Shown here piece after piece: positions 12,220-13,061 of a DNA stretch of 13,061 bases. Below the pieces are notes generated by a model that did no database searches, was not told where the DNA came from, and was given only the letters and a program-made list of their open reading frames with translations. The first letter of the stretch is position 1; every line of letters begins with the position of its first letter. The stretch is taken from assembly GCA_964003875.1 (NCBI GenBank), contig CAXFLH010000031.1, forward strand, positions 1-13,061, read 5' to 3'. Source of the DNA: UBA8444 sp964003875. GTDB lineage: Bacteria; Bacteroidota; Bacteroidia; Flavobacteriales; UBA7312. Made by a program: the position numbers and the translations under genes.

Positions 12220-13061
12220 ATGAAAGGCAAACCTTTCTACGATCTCCTTAAAGATAAATTTCCCTTTAAACCAACAAAATCTCAAGAAAAGGGTTTTAAA
12301 GCTATATCTGAATTTCTAACCAACTCTAAGAAAAATAAAATACTACTGATCAAAGGTTATGCTGGTACAGGAAAAACAACTTTAATTGGACATTTGGTTA
12401 AACATTTGAACTTGGTCAAAAAGAAATCAATATTACTAGCTCCAACTGGAAGAGCTGCTAAAGTTTTGTCCTCTTATGCAGGTGATTCTTCTTACACAAT
12501 CCATAAAAAAATTTATTTTACCCAGTCCTATACTGAGGGATCAGAAATAAAATTTTCACTAAAGGAAAACAAGCACACCAATACTGTTTTTATTGTTGAT
12601 GAATCCTCTATGATTGGCGATGAACGTAGGGAAAACAAATTCTTTGAAAATGGATCACTGCTAAATGATTTGTTATATTTTGTAAGAAGTGGTGAAAATT
12701 GTCAATTGATTTTTGTTGGAGATACCGCTCAATTACCACCTGTTAAATTAAAGCTTAGTCCTGCATTAAGCAAAGAAAAATTGGAATTACAATTTAATTG
12801 TGAAGTTGATAATTTAACTCTGGATGATGTTGTTCGTCAAGATGCATTATCTGGTATTTTATTTAATGCAACAAAAATCAGGGAGCTACTGCTATCCGAG
12901 AAATTTGAAGGATTTGAATTTATTTTGGATGGATTTAAAGATGTCTTTAAAATTAATGAAGGCGGTGAATTTTTCGAATTATTGGACGAGTCTCTTAATA
13001 CAGATGGTATTGATCAGACAGTTCTAATTGTTCGTTCAAATAAAAGAGCAAACTTATTTAA
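12220..13061 (+). CDS. RecD-like SF1 DNA helicase, 5' part (runs off the window)
   Basis: The frame is open from the ATG at 12220 to the window edge (280 residues), with no stop. Helicase motifs in order: a Gln-motif region PTKSQEKGF (18-26), Walker A GYAGTGKTT (46-54), motif Ia APTGRAAKVL (74-83), TIHK (93-96), Walker B VFIVDESSM (123-131), motif III FVGDTAQLPPV (165-175), VVRQ (204-207), and the start of the second RecA domain with IVRSNKRANLF. This is the COG0507 RecD/Pif1-like group of 5'-3' DNA helicases; Bacteroidota members are commonly stand-alone proteins of about 470 residues, not part of a RecBCD complex. A role in DNA repair or replication is inferred from the family. It is transcribed away from the DUF3822 operon. 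The start is preferred because it precedes the Gln motif with no other in-frame ATG nearby. Confidence 0.9.
   Translation, partial: MKGKPFYDLLKDKFPFKPTKSQEKGFKAISEFLTNSKKNKILLIKGYAGTGKTTLIGHLVKHLNLVKKKSILLAPTGRAAKVLSSYAGDSSYTIHKKIYFTQSYTEGSEIKFSLKENKHTNTVFIVDESSMIGDERRENKFFENGSLLNDLLYFVRSGENCQLIFVGDTAQLPPVKLKLSPALSKEKLELQFNCEVDNLTLDDVVRQDALSGILFNATKIRELLLSEKFEGFEFILDGFKDVFKINEGGEFFELLDESLNTDGIDQTVLIVRSNKRANLF

Noticed and set aside
12824..13027. 67-codon plus-strand frame
   Set aside because: It is an out-of-frame shadow of the RecD-like helicase, whose open frame from 12220 carries all the motifs.
1..13061. Mobile element, phage, CRISPR array, tRNA or defence system
   Set aside because: No transposase, integrase, terminal repeats, repeat-spacer pattern, tRNA cloverleaf or known defence gene was seen on either strand.

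Overview
The window looks like chromosome of a low-GC member of the Bacteroidota, most likely a marine-type flavobacterium (Flavobacteriales or near relatives). The evidence is: Bacteroidota-style promoter boxes (TAnnTTTG) in front of many genes with no clear Shine-Dalgarno sequences; a Por/type IX secretion (T9SS) C-terminal sorting domain; the Bacteroidota-specific DUF3822-rsmD pair; and AT-rich, lysine/asparagine-rich proteins. No insertion sequence, phage gene, integrase, tRNA or CRISPR array was seen. The gene content is mostly housekeeping.

Layout. (1) 1-2305, plus strand: the 3' end of rdgB (nucleotide-pool cleaning), then a lipoprotein-type prolyl oligopeptidase. (2) 2333-6410, minus strand: four tandem genes in transcription order: thiolase, a cytosolic-looking SH3-NlpC/P60 peptidase, an HtrA-type protease with one PDZ domain, and a secreted cupredoxin protein. 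The NlpC/P60 and HtrA genes each have their own exact -7 box, so this looks like a series of single-gene units rather than one operon. (3) 6512-8617, plus: pgpH, a membrane HD phosphodiesterase of the cyclic-di-AMP type, divergent from the thiolase gene. (4) 8619-9871, minus: ridA followed by an exported intradiol-dioxygenase-like protein with a T9SS tail, coupled by an ATGA overlap. (5) about 9902-10192, plus: the RNase P RNA gene rnpB, divergent from ridA and absent from any protein-level reading of this stretch. (6) 10193-12133, minus: a tightly overlapped trio, in transcription order a single-pass membrane protein, DUF3822 and rsmD. (7) 12220 to the end, plus: a RecD-like SF1 helicase cut off by the window edge.

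Genes are packed very tightly. Convergent stops of pgpH and the dioxygenase are one base apart, and the pgpH terminator hairpin lies inside the dioxygenase gene, in the codons for the conserved T9SS-tail motif. The thiolase terminator's U-tract abuts the next gene's promoter. rnpB ends against the rsmD stop codon. Apparent long 5' extensions of several genes (TTG/GTG starts) run through promoter boxes or through rnpB and were trimmed to internal ATGs.

The part least explained by known biology is the membrane protein + DUF3822 pair upstream of rsmD. DUF3822 reads like a degenerate actin-fold protein, and its partner has one N-terminal membrane helix followed by a pseudopilin-like helix. This recalls PilM/PilN or GspL-type pairs in a phylum that mostly lacks type IV pili, but it is a hypothesis. 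The second is the dioxygenase that seems to carry both a Tat-like signal and a T9SS tail.
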